A stretch of DNA of 21,786 bases from a virus, in the IMG/VR virus record IMGVR_UViG_3300007352_000437, positions 1-21,786 of that record. One strand, written 5' to 3'. The position numbers were made by a program, and so were the translations under genes. A model generated the notes under the pieces. That model saw nothing but the letters and a program-made list of their open reading frames with translations. It was not told the DNA's origin and ran no database searches. Shown piece by piece: positions 1 to 9,036 of the stretch; the first letter of the stretch is position 1; each line of letters opens with the position of its first letter.

Positions 1-99
1 AGGAGGATGATGCCAGACCGGTCAGCTGACCGGACGAGAGGTCATGGGGTGGGGAAAATTACTTCGGCGGAAAAGGGGAGAATCAAACCGGCGTTGACA
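1..99. mobile_element. IS21-like element end (left contig edge)
   Basis: These 99 bases are the exact reverse complement of 21688-21786. Read outward from the interior they begin TGTCAACGCC, a TG...CA-type terminus. They contain two similar blocks, about 50-70 (TGGGGAAAATTACTTCGGCG) and 74-94 (AAGGGGAGAATCAAACCGGC), resembling the multiple internal repeats near IS21-family termini. A 16-bp palindrome, CCGGTCAGCTGACCGG, lies at 18-33. No istA or istB coding sequence is inside the window; the element body would lie to the left. The family assignment rests on the style of the terminus only. The open frame starting at base 7 crosses this repeat into the IS3 remnant and is not a natural N-terminus. 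Confidence 0.55.
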
Positions 100-1505
<1,406 letters not shown>

Positions 1506-1856
1506 GAAGTCGTTCGATCAGGTCGTTTCCGGCGTCGAGCAGAAAGCGGTGGAGAAGGGCTTCAGAGTCCTGCATACCCACGATGTGGCGGCGACCTTGG
1601 CTGAGAAGGGCTTCCCGCGAGAGCCGCTGAAAATCGTGGAGGTCTGCAATGCGAAGTACGCGAGCGAGATCCTCACCAAGGACATCAAGATCGCTCTCAT
1701 GCTTCCGTGCCCGATCTGCGTCTACGTTGATTCTGGGAGGACCTGCATCAGCACCATGCTTCCACGGCGTATCCCGGAGTTCTTTCCTCAGGCGGGGATC
1801 GAGGATGTAGCCGGCAAAGTGGAGAGGATCTTGCTCGAAATCGTGGAGGAGGCGCG

Positions 1857-2288
1857 GTGAATGTGAGCAGGGGCCGTCCCGAGGAAGGTCGGTCAAACAA
1901 GCTCGCTGGCACGATCATGCCGCGGGCCCGCCTCTATGTCCTTTGTTTGCTGGTGGCTTTCTCGCCATTGAAGTGCTGCACGTATGAGGATGCACGTGCC
2001 CAAGAACCTGTCTACCGCATGACAGTCATGGCCGGCTCGGGAGGATTACCGGAGCACCGGGTGCATGGACCAGGGCGGGGCCCATGTGGGATCCACTCAC
2101 GTGCGATCGAACTCCCACTCGATCGCCCGGATCGCCACATGGGTGTGGGACGCGCCCCAGGTCCAGATCCTGACGCGCAGGTGGTTGTTGAGTCGGCCAA
2201 GCCCGGACTCCGTGGTCTACAGCTGTCGAAAGAGGACAAGGACGCTTTCATCCTGCGCTTCGTTCCGCAGCCCGAGACGGGCAAGTAG
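1857..2288 (+). CDS. Small exported protein of the metal operon, C-terminal half probably scrambled
   Basis: The GTG start at 1857 overlaps the DUF302 stop and follows GGAGGAGG, so translation of this frame is plausible. Residues 21-50 look like an export signal: M-P-R-A-R-L-Y-V-L-C-L-L-V-A-F-S-P-L, then a Cys pair and a possible A-R-A-Q cleavage site. An alternative ATG at 1917 would begin exactly at this signal but has no ribosome site. From about base 2040 the frame becomes Gly/Pro/Arg-rich and runs antisense through a decayed phage tail gene end (2097-2216). I read residues from about 62 onward as out-of-context sequence fused to an original small periplasmic protein. The last residues, S-K-E-D-K-D-A-F-I-L-R-F, may be genuine but match nothing I recognise. 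Confidence 0.4.
   Translation: MNVSRGRPEEGRSNKLAGTIMPRARLYVLCLLVAFSPLKCCTYEDARAQEPVYRMTVMAGSGGLPEHRVHGPGRGPCGIHSRAIELPLDRPDRHMGVGRAPGPDPDAQVVVESAKPGLRGLQLSKEDKDAFILRFVPQPETGK
2097..2216 (-). pseudogene. Decayed second copy of the tail tip protein 3' end
   Basis: Read on the minus strand from 2216 to a TGA at 2097-2099, this stretch encodes 39 residues that align end to end with the C-terminus of the tail tip protein at 3014-5473. It has E-S-G-L-G-R-L-N-N-H-L-R-V where the intact gene has E-S-G-L-E-R-L-N-D-H-L-R-V, then A-I-R-A-I-E-W-E-F-D-R-T against A-I-R-E-F-E-W-E-M-N-R. In the same frame the codon just upstream of the homology is a TAG stop and no further similarity is seen, so only the gene end survives. 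The divergence is too great for a recent duplication, which points to a related but distinct phage. It lies antisense within the plus-strand frame at 1857-2288. Confidence 0.75.
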
Positions 2289-2327
2289 GTCCAGACTTGC
2301 CCAGGCCGTCGAGGTGTACTGCGCCGT

Positions 2328-2855
2328 CTAGGGCAGCAGGTTGACCCTAACGTCTAGCCGGTTGCTCTCGTGGCCGTGTTGGTCGAATCCGCAGAACTCG
2401 TAGCGGTACTGGCCCGGCCGCGCGCCACGGCTGTGGCAGCCGTACTCCTGCCCACCATCGACGAAACAGTAGATCCCGTCCCCGGGGGCCGGATCACCGT
2501 GAGTCCCATCATCGTAACAATAGAGCTCGCCCAGATGCATGTAGCCGTCCATGTGTCCCATCATGCCATACATACCGAAGCGCACCTGCACCTGGCCACC
2601 GGTAACGGGGTTGCCATGTTGATCGGCGAGCCGGGCCTCGTAACGCACCGGTCCCGCTTGGCTTCCCTGCTGAATGTCCTGGCCGTCTAGAGACTGGCCG
2701 TCGACGCTGACGTTGGCAGCACTGAGTGTGAGGTCTCCTGCGTTCGAGTCTGCCGGCCGGGTTGGGTCGTTCTCGCTACACCCCACGGCCGTGAGAACCA
2801 GAATGGCAACGGCGATGGTGGCTATCGGGAGGGAGTGTATCTTTCGCTTCAGCAT
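2328..2855 (-). CDS. Met/His/Cys-rich secreted lipoprotein
   Basis: A 175-residue predicted lipoprotein. It has a basic N-terminus (M-L-K-R-K), a hydrophobic stretch at residues 10-24, and lipobox-like A-V-G-C with lipidated Cys26, followed by S-E-N-D-P-T-R-P. The start follows AGGAGG by 7 bases. Residues 70-105 form an Ig-like strand pattern (Y-E-A-R-L-A-D-Q-H-G-N-P-V), and D-D-G-T-H-G-D-P-A-P-G-D-G-I-Y resembles loops common in extracellular beta domains of environmental bacteria. Between them lies G-M-Y-G-M-M-G-H-M-D-G-Y-M-H-L-G with six Met and two His in sixteen residues; four Cys follow. The composition suggests extracellular metal binding, which would suit the nearby metal genes, but this is inference. 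It is convergent with the metal operon and codirectional with the phage tail genes, separated from them by 158 bp. Confidence 0.72.
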   Translation of the reverse strand: MLKRKIHSLPIATIAVAILVLTAVGCSENDPTRPADSNAGDLTLSAANVSVDGQSLDGQDIQQGSQAGPVRYEARLADQHGNPVTGGQVQVRFGMYGMMGHMDGYMHLGELYCYDDGTHGDPAPGDGIYCFVDGGQEYGCHSRGARPGQYRYEFCGFDQHGHESNRLDVRVNLLP

Positions 2856-2884
2856 GACGTACCTCCTGGTGAAACTGCTGGCAC

Positions 2885-3011
2885 AGGCTCTCGTCGAAGC
2901 TAACGCAACGGCTCATAGTAATCCAATGGGAATTGCGGGCAGGCCATAGGGGCGCGATATCGAGAACCGAAGTCAATCGCGAATTCCTGTCCGGGGCAAT
3001 AGGCTCTCGTC
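2885..3011. repeat. Pair of 11-bp direct repeats in the lipoprotein/tail gap
   Basis: AGGCTCTCGTC occurs at 2885-2895 and again at 3001-3011, with looser similarity after each copy (AAGCTAACG against AGCTAGACG). The pair brackets most of the 158-bp gap between the tail tip gene and the lipoprotein start. The gap would contain the lipoprotein promoter; a TTGACT box is readable on the minus strand, but no convincing -10 at standard spacing goes with it. The repeat may be a footprint of recombination at the phage edge, or chance. Confidence 0.3.
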
Positions 3012-3013
3012 AG

Positions 3014-5473
3014 CTAGACGGTGTGTATTCTATTCATTTCCCACTCGAATTCCCGAATCGCCTCATGTGCCCGCCCTGCCCCGTACGTCCGAATGATCAC
3101 GCGCAGATGGTCGTTGAGCCGCTCGAGCCCGGACTCCGCGATCTCGGTCACCTCGAGATAGGTCCAGGAAGTGCCGCTGAGTCCGACCTGCGTGTGGACC
3201 AGGGTGCCGATCTCACCGTAGACAAGAACGTCGTACTCCGTCCCCGGCTCCGCGGTAGCTGTCTTCCCGGAGTCGACGTAGCTCCACGCTCCGAGGCGGT
3301 TCCGGTGGGCCCAAGACACGGTCAGTTCCCCAGTGATGGAAGCGGGGTAGCTCTCCCCATTGAACCGCACGTCGGTTGGGCAGTAGATCATCGCCGATCG
3401 CGCTGGCGTGGTCGCCTCGACCTGCGACGTCGGGCACGAAGAGAAGTTGTACTCGCTCTGGTTGTTGTACGGTTGCAGGCGGATGTCGTTGAAGACATTG
3501 ACGGTCGGAGACACCGGTCCGCGGATGTTCACGACTTGGCTGCCGTACGAGATGAACCATACGCGCGTGCCTGCGGGAAACGCGGTGGGTGCGCTATCCA
3601 GGCAGCCGCGAGCGATGGTCTGCAGCGTAATGCCGCCTGCATCCTGAACGACGCTCTGGAAGGCGATGTACTCCTCCAGCCCGTCGTGGGACAGCCAGGC
3701 GACGTTGACCCCGAGCGCGAAATCGGGCCCGCTGACCGACGCGACCCGATCGGTGTCCAATCCCGAGGTAACCACGATCTCGCTCGTGAGCTCATCGATC
3801 GCCGCGGCGAGAACCCCCGACGGCGTGAAGAACGGGACGTCGACCGGTGGCGCCCAGCCACCGGCGCCGTCAGCAACGTGGGCGCGGTACCCGAGGGAGA
3901 TCCCGGTAGGTCCGCGTGCTGCGAGCGCAATGGCCTTCTGGACGCCGGCGGCTAGGTCCCCATAGCCTTTCACAGCTTCGTAGGGCGCGGCCAGAACGGC
4001 CTGGTCGGTCAAGGCGGGCACGTCACCGGACGGGTCCTCCCAGCCCGAGGCGGGCGGCGTGGAGTAGCCGGTCCAGTCGACGGCGAAGATGTCCTCCATG
4101 GCCTCGATCTCGATCTTCCCGGAATCGAGCCGGCCGGTGCCGACCCGAACCGCGCGGCACACCATGCCGTCGATACCCAGCGGGTCCCAGACGAGCTTGA
4201 ACACCGCTCCAGGCCTGAGCGCCCACGCCGAGCGGTCGGCCTCGATCGTGATCGTGGCCAAGGGATAGGCCAGGGCGGCCAGCGCCCGCGCGGCGGCCTG
4301 CTGAGCGTTCGTGGCGTTGGACAGCCCACGCAACGTGAGTTCCTGGAGCGATACCTCGCCGCCTTGGACCTCGATCCCGGCGAGGTCCTGGGCCTGGGCA
4401 GTGCTCTCGATGAACCCGGCGTCGCGGCTGACGTAGCCCACGCGCACGGAGTTCTTGAGGTCGCCCCACGACGGACGGGCGAACGACTTGACCGTGCACG
4501 AGTCCGCATCGAGCACCGGGATCGTCTCGGGATCGTAGTCGTAGCGGACCAGGCGGATCGTCAGGAGCCCGCTCGTGGGCTCGACGTACATGACCCCGTC
4601 GATGTGACGCAGGATTTCGAGCACGAGGTCCTTCGCGGTCGTGCCGCGGTCCTGGAGCATGGAGAGTCCGAGGCCTTCGTCGGCCAACGTCTGGCCTACC
4701 GCCCGAAACGCAGTCACGTCTAGGAACCCCACCGGCAGCCCGAGACCGTTGCCCGACGCCGGCGAGGTTAGGATGTCGTAGATCATGGCTGCCGGGTTGG
4801 CGTCGCCGTCGATGTTCTCGGCGCCGTCTGTTAGCCCCAGGCTATTGGGGCAGCGGCGAACCACGAAGGAGATGGCCTTGATGTACGGGCTCGTCCCCAG
4901 GTAGACATGCCGCATGACGGCGTGGCAGACGTGGCGCCAGGCGGGCAGGTTGTCGCCCAGACGGTCCTGGAGGTAGGTGTCCACCGGCTGGGTAGGCGAC
5001 CCATGGTAAACGTAGATGCTGCCGGCGACGCCGCCTTCGGATTCCTCGCCGCCGAAGAAGTTCGGCGCGTTGATGTGGATCTGGGTCACGTCGCCGACGT
5101 GGGGATAGCCCGCGGGGGGCGCGCGGTCGTCGAAGCGGATCTGCACGACGTCGTCGACTTCACCACTGCACAGCACCAACTGGGCACCGAGGTAGTAGCG
5201 GTAGCCAACGGTGACGTCGTCGGACGAGAACAGCCCCGTCTTGACTTCCTTGGTGATGGCCTGGACCTGGAGGTCGCCGTACCAGGTAACCATGGGACCC
5301 GAGAGCTTGCAGGTGCCCCAGACGACGGGGATCGCGCGGCCCTCGCCGATCGTGGGGAACTGGAAGTCACCGAGCGAAGACGGCGTCGGAGCGTCGAACT
5401 GCGGCTTGGGGCGCAGGACATCGTAGAGGACCGTGCCGACGATGTAGACCAGGGCCAGGACCCAAAAGGCCAT
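3014..5473 (-). CDS. Phage tail tip / host-specificity protein (gpJ-like hub)
   Basis: An 819-residue protein, last in the tail operon, predicted to form the tail tip that contacts the host. The ATG at 5473 overlaps the upstream stop (TGATG); an open extension to 5716 lies inside the upstream gene in another frame and is not used. A hydrophobic segment (residues 3-20, F-W-V-L-A-L-V-Y-I-V-G) opens the protein. G-E-G-R-A-I-P-V-V-W-G-T near residue 48 is typical of this class. The middle contains gpJ-type hub features such as the S-A-W-A-L-R-P-G-A-V-F-K-L strand pattern and E-I-E-A-M-E-D-I-F-A-V-D. The last 100 or so residues look like a fibronectin type III-like domain (E-L-T-V-S-W-A-H-R-N-R, then E-Y-D-V-L-V-Y). 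The exact family is not certain. A decayed homologue of its C-terminus lies at 2097-2216. Confidence 0.82.
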   Translation of the reverse strand: MAFWVLALVYIVGTVLYDVLRPKPQFDAPTPSSLGDFQFPTIGEGRAIPVVWGTCKLSGPMVTWYGDLQVQAITKEVKTGLFSSDDVTVGYRYYLGAQLVLCSGEVDDVVQIRFDDRAPPAGYPHVGDVTQIHINAPNFFGGEESEGGVAGSIYVYHGSPTQPVDTYLQDRLGDNLPAWRHVCHAVMRHVYLGTSPYIKAISFVVRRCPNSLGLTDGAENIDGDANPAAMIYDILTSPASGNGLGLPVGFLDVTAFRAVGQTLADEGLGLSMLQDRGTTAKDLVLEILRHIDGVMYVEPTSGLLTIRLVRYDYDPETIPVLDADSCTVKSFARPSWGDLKNSVRVGYVSRDAGFIESTAQAQDLAGIEVQGGEVSLQELTLRGLSNATNAQQAAARALAALAYPLATITIEADRSAWALRPGAVFKLVWDPLGIDGMVCRAVRVGTGRLDSGKIEIEAMEDIFAVDWTGYSTPPASGWEDPSGDVPALTDQAVLAAPYEAVKGYGDLAAGVQKAIALAARGPTGISLGYRAHVADGAGGWAPPVDVPFFTPSGVLAAAIDELTSEIVVTSGLDTDRVASVSGPDFALGVNVAWLSHDGLEEYIAFQSVVQDAGGITLQTIARGCLDSAPTAFPAGTRVWFISYGSQVVNIRGPVSPTVNVFNDIRLQPYNNQSEYNFSSCPTSQVEATTPARSAMIYCPTDVRFNGESYPASITGELTVSWAHRNRLGAWSYVDSGKTATAEPGTEYDVLVYGEIGTLVHTQVGLSGTSWTYLEVTEIAESGLERLNDHLRVIIRTYGAGRAHEAIREFEWEMNRIHTV

Positions 5474-6273
5474 CAGTCGATCCTCCCCGAGAAGGGATTG
5501 CGACCCGGAAGGCGCGACCAACCCAGGTGGTTCACGAGGTTGTCGAACTTGGTGCGGCAGGTGGCCTCGAGGTGATCGCAGCCCCAGTAGGCTCTCACCT
5601 GGTCCAACGACGAAAGGCCGGGCAACGGGGAGATCAGCGTGACGGTGTTGCCCTGGTGGCTGACGATGAAGCGGGTCTCGCCGGCCACGGTCTCGAGGCG
5701 CCCCCCGCGGAACCACTGGTTAGGGCGCAGGGCAAACCCATTCGAGACCACGGTCGCGCCCGAGACCGACGTGACCGAGACCAGGTCGCGGCAGGCGGTG
5801 GGATCAGCGCCGCACGCGGCCGAATACAGCACGTGGTTGCAGGGGGTCTGCATGGCCAGGATCGGCACCGTGCGTGCCAGCATGGCCATCAAACTCGCAC
5901 CGGTGAGAATGGCCTCGGATTCCTCGAACCGGGCCCGGACCACCTTGCCGCTGAAGATCGTGACGGCGAGCGACTCCTCGCCGCGGTGGGCGCGGTAGAT
6001 CGTCACCCAGACCGGGGTGGACGGCAGATCGCCGATGAACAGCGCCGGCACGGGATTCGCCCGCGGAAGGGTCAGTTCGATCGTCTCGCCGGTGTCCTCC
6101 TGAGAGAAGTCGAGCTCGCTGCGGCTGATGGCCTCGGGGGCGAACACACCCGCGGGCAGCGTGATCGCCCTGTCCGCCGAAGTGAAGAACCACGAGTTGC
6201 TGCCCTGAGCGAACCGGTAGCCCTCGACCGGCTGGCCGAGGTAGCGGCTCTTCTCTCTGGCATCGTAGGTCAC
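5473..6273 (-). CDS. BR0599/DUF2163 family phage tail protein
   Basis: A 266-residue baseplate or distal-tail protein. The C-terminal part carries the family signature G-C-D-H-L-E-A-T-C-R-T-K-F-D-N-L-V-N-H-L-G (residues 231-251), followed by P-G-R-N-P-F. Cysteines at 145, 154 and 161 plus 232 and 239 match the paired-Cys pattern of this family, related to gp13 of the Rhodobacter gene transfer agent, where a metal or Fe-S site has been proposed. The N-terminal domain has the usual strand-rich region with T-Y-D-A-R-E-K-S and E-L-D-F-S. Translation starts with GTG at 6273 overlapping the upstream stop (GTGA), and the stop overlaps the tail tip start. It probably acts with the tail tip protein. 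Confidence 0.85.
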   Translation of the reverse strand: MTYDAREKSRYLGQPVEGYRFAQGSNSWFFTSADRAITLPAGVFAPEAISRSELDFSQEDTGETIELTLPRANPVPALFIGDLPSTPVWVTIYRAHRGEESLAVTIFSGKVVRARFEESEAILTGASLMAMLARTVPILAMQTPCNHVLYSAACGADPTACRDLVSVTSVSGATVVSNGFALRPNQWFRGGRLETVAGETRFIVSHQGNTVTLISPLPGLSSLDQVRAYWGCDHLEATCRTKFDNLVNHLGWSRLPGRNPFSGRID

Positions 6274-6890
6274 AGCGGCGCCTCCAGGGGAAGCTCATGG
6301 ACCCGAATCGTAGCCTCGGCCACCTGGGGGCTTGGGTACGTGACCTCGACGCGGTCCTCGTCGAGGCGGCAGAGCTTCAGGAACGACAGCACGGTCTGCG
6401 AGCGCGAGTAGTCGCGCTGCGCGACCGGGTCGAGCGTGAGCGTCTCGGTCAGGTAGTTGGCCGGGTCGGTGGCGCCGATGATCTTGCAGTAGTCCATGAC
6501 GCTGCTGCCGAGCGACCAGAGCGCGAGGTGGCGTCGGGCCGCGGTCGTGCCCCACATCTGCTGTTTGTACCGGACCCACCTGATCGTGGCGCCGGACTGG
6601 TTCTGAGCGATGTCCTCGGCCAGGGCGAGGTCCCACTGGAAGCTCGGCAGCCAGAACGGAACCGCGCGTCCCTTGCGGGCGTCGAGGAACGTCCGCATGG
6701 CCGCAATCTCGTCGCGGCCGATCGCAGTCCAGGTGAACGGTCGCAAGGCTGCGGGGGCCAGCGCCTGCTCATCGGCGATGCGCCGACCGGTCTTCGAGCT
6801 CAAGAGCACGAACTTCCGTCTGAGGCGCTCCTCGAATGCGCCGACGCGGTTGTAGTTGAGCTCCAGGACGTCGTACCCGAGGTAGCTCAT
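6270..6890 (-). CDS. Phage distal-tail-like protein
   Basis: A 206-residue structural protein. The central segment W-T-A-I-G-R-D-E-I-A-A-M-R-T-F-L-D-A-R-K-G-R-A-V-P-F-W-L-P has the layout of distal tail and tail-tip adaptor proteins, in which a helix of the A-F-F-E-A-R-x-G type leads to an F-W-x-P strand, as in DUF2460-type proteins. No catalytic motif or signal peptide is present. The ATG at 6890 overlaps the stop of the upstream gene (ATGA) and its stop overlaps the GTG of the BR0599 gene, so it is part of a coupled series. The position between tape measure and hub proteins supports a distal-tail role. The family is inferred from layout and pattern only. Confidence 0.65.
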   Translation of the reverse strand: MSYLGYDVLELNYNRVGAFEERLRRKFVLLSSKTGRRIADEQALAPAALRPFTWTAIGRDEIAAMRTFLDARKGRAVPFWLPSFQWDLALAEDIAQNQSGATIRWVRYKQQMWGTTAARRHLALWSLGSSVMDYCKIIGATDPANYLTETLTLDPVAQRDYSRSQTVLSFLKLCRLDEDRVEVTYPSPQVAEATIRVHELPLEAPL

Positions 6891-7963
6891 GGCCGGAATC
6901 CATCGATGTCGAAGGTGAGCGAGGTCGAACCGATCGCAAGCGCGTCCCAGGTGAACGCTTCGTCGTCCGACAGGCGGCCGACCACGATCGGCAGGACGAG
7001 GGTCAGGCCCGCGGTCCAGGTTTGGATGAGGCCGAAGTCCAGGACCACGCGGTCTGCCAAGACGCTCTCGATGGTCTGAACCTCCCAGTGATACGGATCA
7101 GTCCAGAGCAGGACCATGCCGCCCGGCTCGAAGGGGATGTCGGAGGTGTCGCAGAGGATGTCGTGGTCGCCCGCAGCGGCGTCTTGCAGCAGCCGGGTCT
7201 GGAACTGCCAGCGTCCCACCCCGAACGCGCGGGCCTGGTTGCCGAAGAGGATGGCGCCCGCCATTTGGGCATCACGTAGGTCGTCCAGAAGCGTCGCGTA
7301 GCGGATCGTGCCTACCGGGACGGCGCGCAGCTGGATACGCTGCTCCATGCCCCGGTAAGAGACGATGATGTCAGTCATGAACCCGAAGGTCTCGGTCACC
7401 GGTTGGGCCCAGTTCGGCGGGAACGGGAACGGGATCAGCCGGAACCCTAGCAGCTGCAGGTTGGTCCCAGCGGGGTCGTGCCCCGTGAACACCCACGTGA
7501 CCAGGTTGTCGATCAGGGCGTCGCCGTCGCTCAGCACCTTGACCAGGTAGATGTGCGACGCCGAGGCCGGGAAGTGAGCCGGCTGGCCGAGGTCGTCCTC
7601 GACGGCGATGCCGGCGGGGCCGTCGACGGTGATCTCCTGGAGGGTGTGGCCGCGTTGGATGTCGGCGTTCCAGACCTCAACCTCGGCCTCCTGTTCGGAG
7701 ACCACAGCGCCGAGGTCATGCCGGCGCGGAAACACATGGATGCGGCCGAGGACCGTCAGGCCGTGGACCGGGGCGATCCCGCCATCCATCTGGAACGCGA
7801 CCGGCCGCGGGTCGGCCAGGGCCAGGCGTGTGCCTGCATTCATGCCGACGCGGTGCAAGGGCCGCGCGCTGATCACGTCAAGGGCGGCCGCGGACAGGTC
7901 GGTCGAGAACGAAGGCCCCGAGATGAGGACCAAGGGCGCGGGGGCCTGGACCGCGGTTGCCAT
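6887..7963 (-). CDS. Phage tail structural protein (distal-tail type)
   Basis: A 358-residue protein. The start at 7963 overlaps the upstream stop (TGATG); a longer open frame to 8266 is only a shadow in the upstream gene. The middle reads D-I-I-V-S-Y-R-G-M-E-Q-R-I-Q-L-R-A-V-P near residue 210, a pattern (G-x-E-Q-R-I-x-L-R-x-x-P) found in phage tail tip and distal tail proteins. It is followed by a helical region and I-L-F-G-N-Q-A-R-A-F-G-V-G-R-W. The C-terminus is strand-rich and ends D-I-D-G-F-R-P. It is probably a ring or adaptor component at the tail end, acting with the 206-residue protein encoded next. Confidence 0.65.
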   Translation of the reverse strand: MATAVQAPAPLVLISGPSFSTDLSAAALDVISARPLHRVGMNAGTRLALADPRPVAFQMDGGIAPVHGLTVLGRIHVFPRRHDLGAVVSEQEAEVEVWNADIQRGHTLQEITVDGPAGIAVEDDLGQPAHFPASASHIYLVKVLSDGDALIDNLVTWVFTGHDPAGTNLQLLGFRLIPFPFPPNWAQPVTETFGFMTDIIVSYRGMEQRIQLRAVPVGTIRYATLLDDLRDAQMAGAILFGNQARAFGVGRWQFQTRLLQDAAAGDHDILCDTSDIPFEPGGMVLLWTDPYHWEVQTIESVLADRVVLDFGLIQTWTAGLTLVLPIVVGRLSDDEAFTWDALAIGSTSLTFDIDGFRP

Positions 7964-9036
7964 CAGGCGGCCTTCTTGACGGCGAAGAACGGGAACAGCA
8001 TGTAATTCTGGCCGCCCACCTGCATGATGTCGCCCGCGCTGTAGCCGTTGCCCACCGCCTCCGTCCAGAACACCGTGGGCGGGTAGCCGATCGGCGCCCA
8101 GCGGTTCTGCGGCTCCGCCTCCATGAAGCAGTGCAGGGGCAGGAACAGCGCGCCGCCGAATGCGCTCTGTAGCGTGCGGTCGCCAGGGCTGTTCACTCCG
8201 CTGTCCCATAGGTACTGGTAGCCTGGGTATTCGTCCTCTTCCATGCCGCCCAGGGCATCGGGGCACTTGTTCAGGGCGTCGCGCATGCGCCGGCCCGTCC
8301 AGCCGAAGCCCTCATCCTCGGGCTTGCAGTCGCCGATCCACCGACCGGTGAACGACGCGGCATCGACGCGGACGAACGCCGTGCAATGCGTCATCCCGGT
8401 GCTGCCGGAGATAGTCGAGTAGTCCTCGTCCGTGTGGGACATCGGGGGATAGGCGGTCAGGTCTATGCCGCGCCTGTTTCCGGAGAGTAGGTCGGACAAC
8501 TCGGCGGTGTTGAGCTTGGTGCTCGAACTGGCGAAGAAGTAGGGGAACGGCTCGGGCAGGGACGCGCGCTCCATAGACGGTCCCCAGCCCATGTGGCAGA
8601 AGATCCCAGGCGCGCGTTCGACCACGACGGTGATGTGGTCGTTGCCGTCGTCGAAGAAGTGGTACGCGGCCACCGATCCCTGGGGCAGGTTCATGCCGCA
8701 GCCGGACGTGTTCAGGTCGTACGGCCTCACCGGGCCGCCTGGCTGGGCGTACCAGTAGGTCTCGCCGTTCCAACCGGTGCCGAGATACAGGCCGATCCCG
8801 TAGCCGCCGTTGCCCATGTCGTGGTAGTTGCTGGTGCCTCGGCGCCAGATCCGCTCGTTCTCGGCCGCGCGCAGGTTCACGTGCAGACTGCCGGCCTTCA
8901 CGAGGTGGGCGCGCCAGCCGGCTCCATCTTGCACGGACTGGTTCACGGTCCAACCTTGGCCGGCAAGCCAGGTCACCAGCGCCTGCAGGAGCGTCGTGGG
9001 CGAACTGCTGATTCCGGTTTGGTAGGCGGCGGCCAT
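7963..9036 (-). CDS. Putative phage tail structural protein, 357 aa
   Basis: An aromatic- and Gly-rich protein with no signal peptide, membrane segment or catalytic motif that I recognise. The first 25 residues (T-T-L-L-Q-A-L-V-T-W-L-A-G-Q-G-W) form a short helix plus tryptophan strand, like the N-terminal end of the neighbouring 545-residue protein, which hints at a shared virion attachment region. The rest is dominated by W, Y, G, N and H, as in tail-side binding proteins. It ends F-P-F-F-A-V-K-K-A-A. It starts at 9036 with a stop/start overlap and ends overlapping the next gene. I assign a virion role from position, coupling and composition; the function is unknown. Confidence 0.6.
   Translation of the reverse strand: MAAAYQTGISSSPTTLLQALVTWLAGQGWTVNQSVQDGAGWRAHLVKAGSLHVNLRAAENERIWRRGTSNYHDMGNGGYGIGLYLGTGWNGETYWYAQPGGPVRPYDLNTSGCGMNLPQGSVAAYHFFDDGNDHITVVVERAPGIFCHMGWGPSMERASLPEPFPYFFASSSTKLNTAELSDLLSGNRRGIDLTAYPPMSHTDEDYSTISGSTGMTHCTAFVRVDAASFTGRWIGDCKPEDEGFGWTGRRMRDALNKCPDALGGMEEDEYPGYQYLWDSGVNSPGDRTLQSAFGGALFLPLHCFMEAEPQNRWAPIGYPPTVFWTEAVGNGYSAGDIMQVGGQNYMLFPFFAVKKAA

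Noticed and set aside
1-99. Terminal inverted repeats as ends of a linear phage or plasmid genome
   Set aside because: The repeat lies against an IS3 transposase fragment on one side and a cut phage gene on the other, has IS-like internal repeats, and its exact 99-bp length fits an assembly node.
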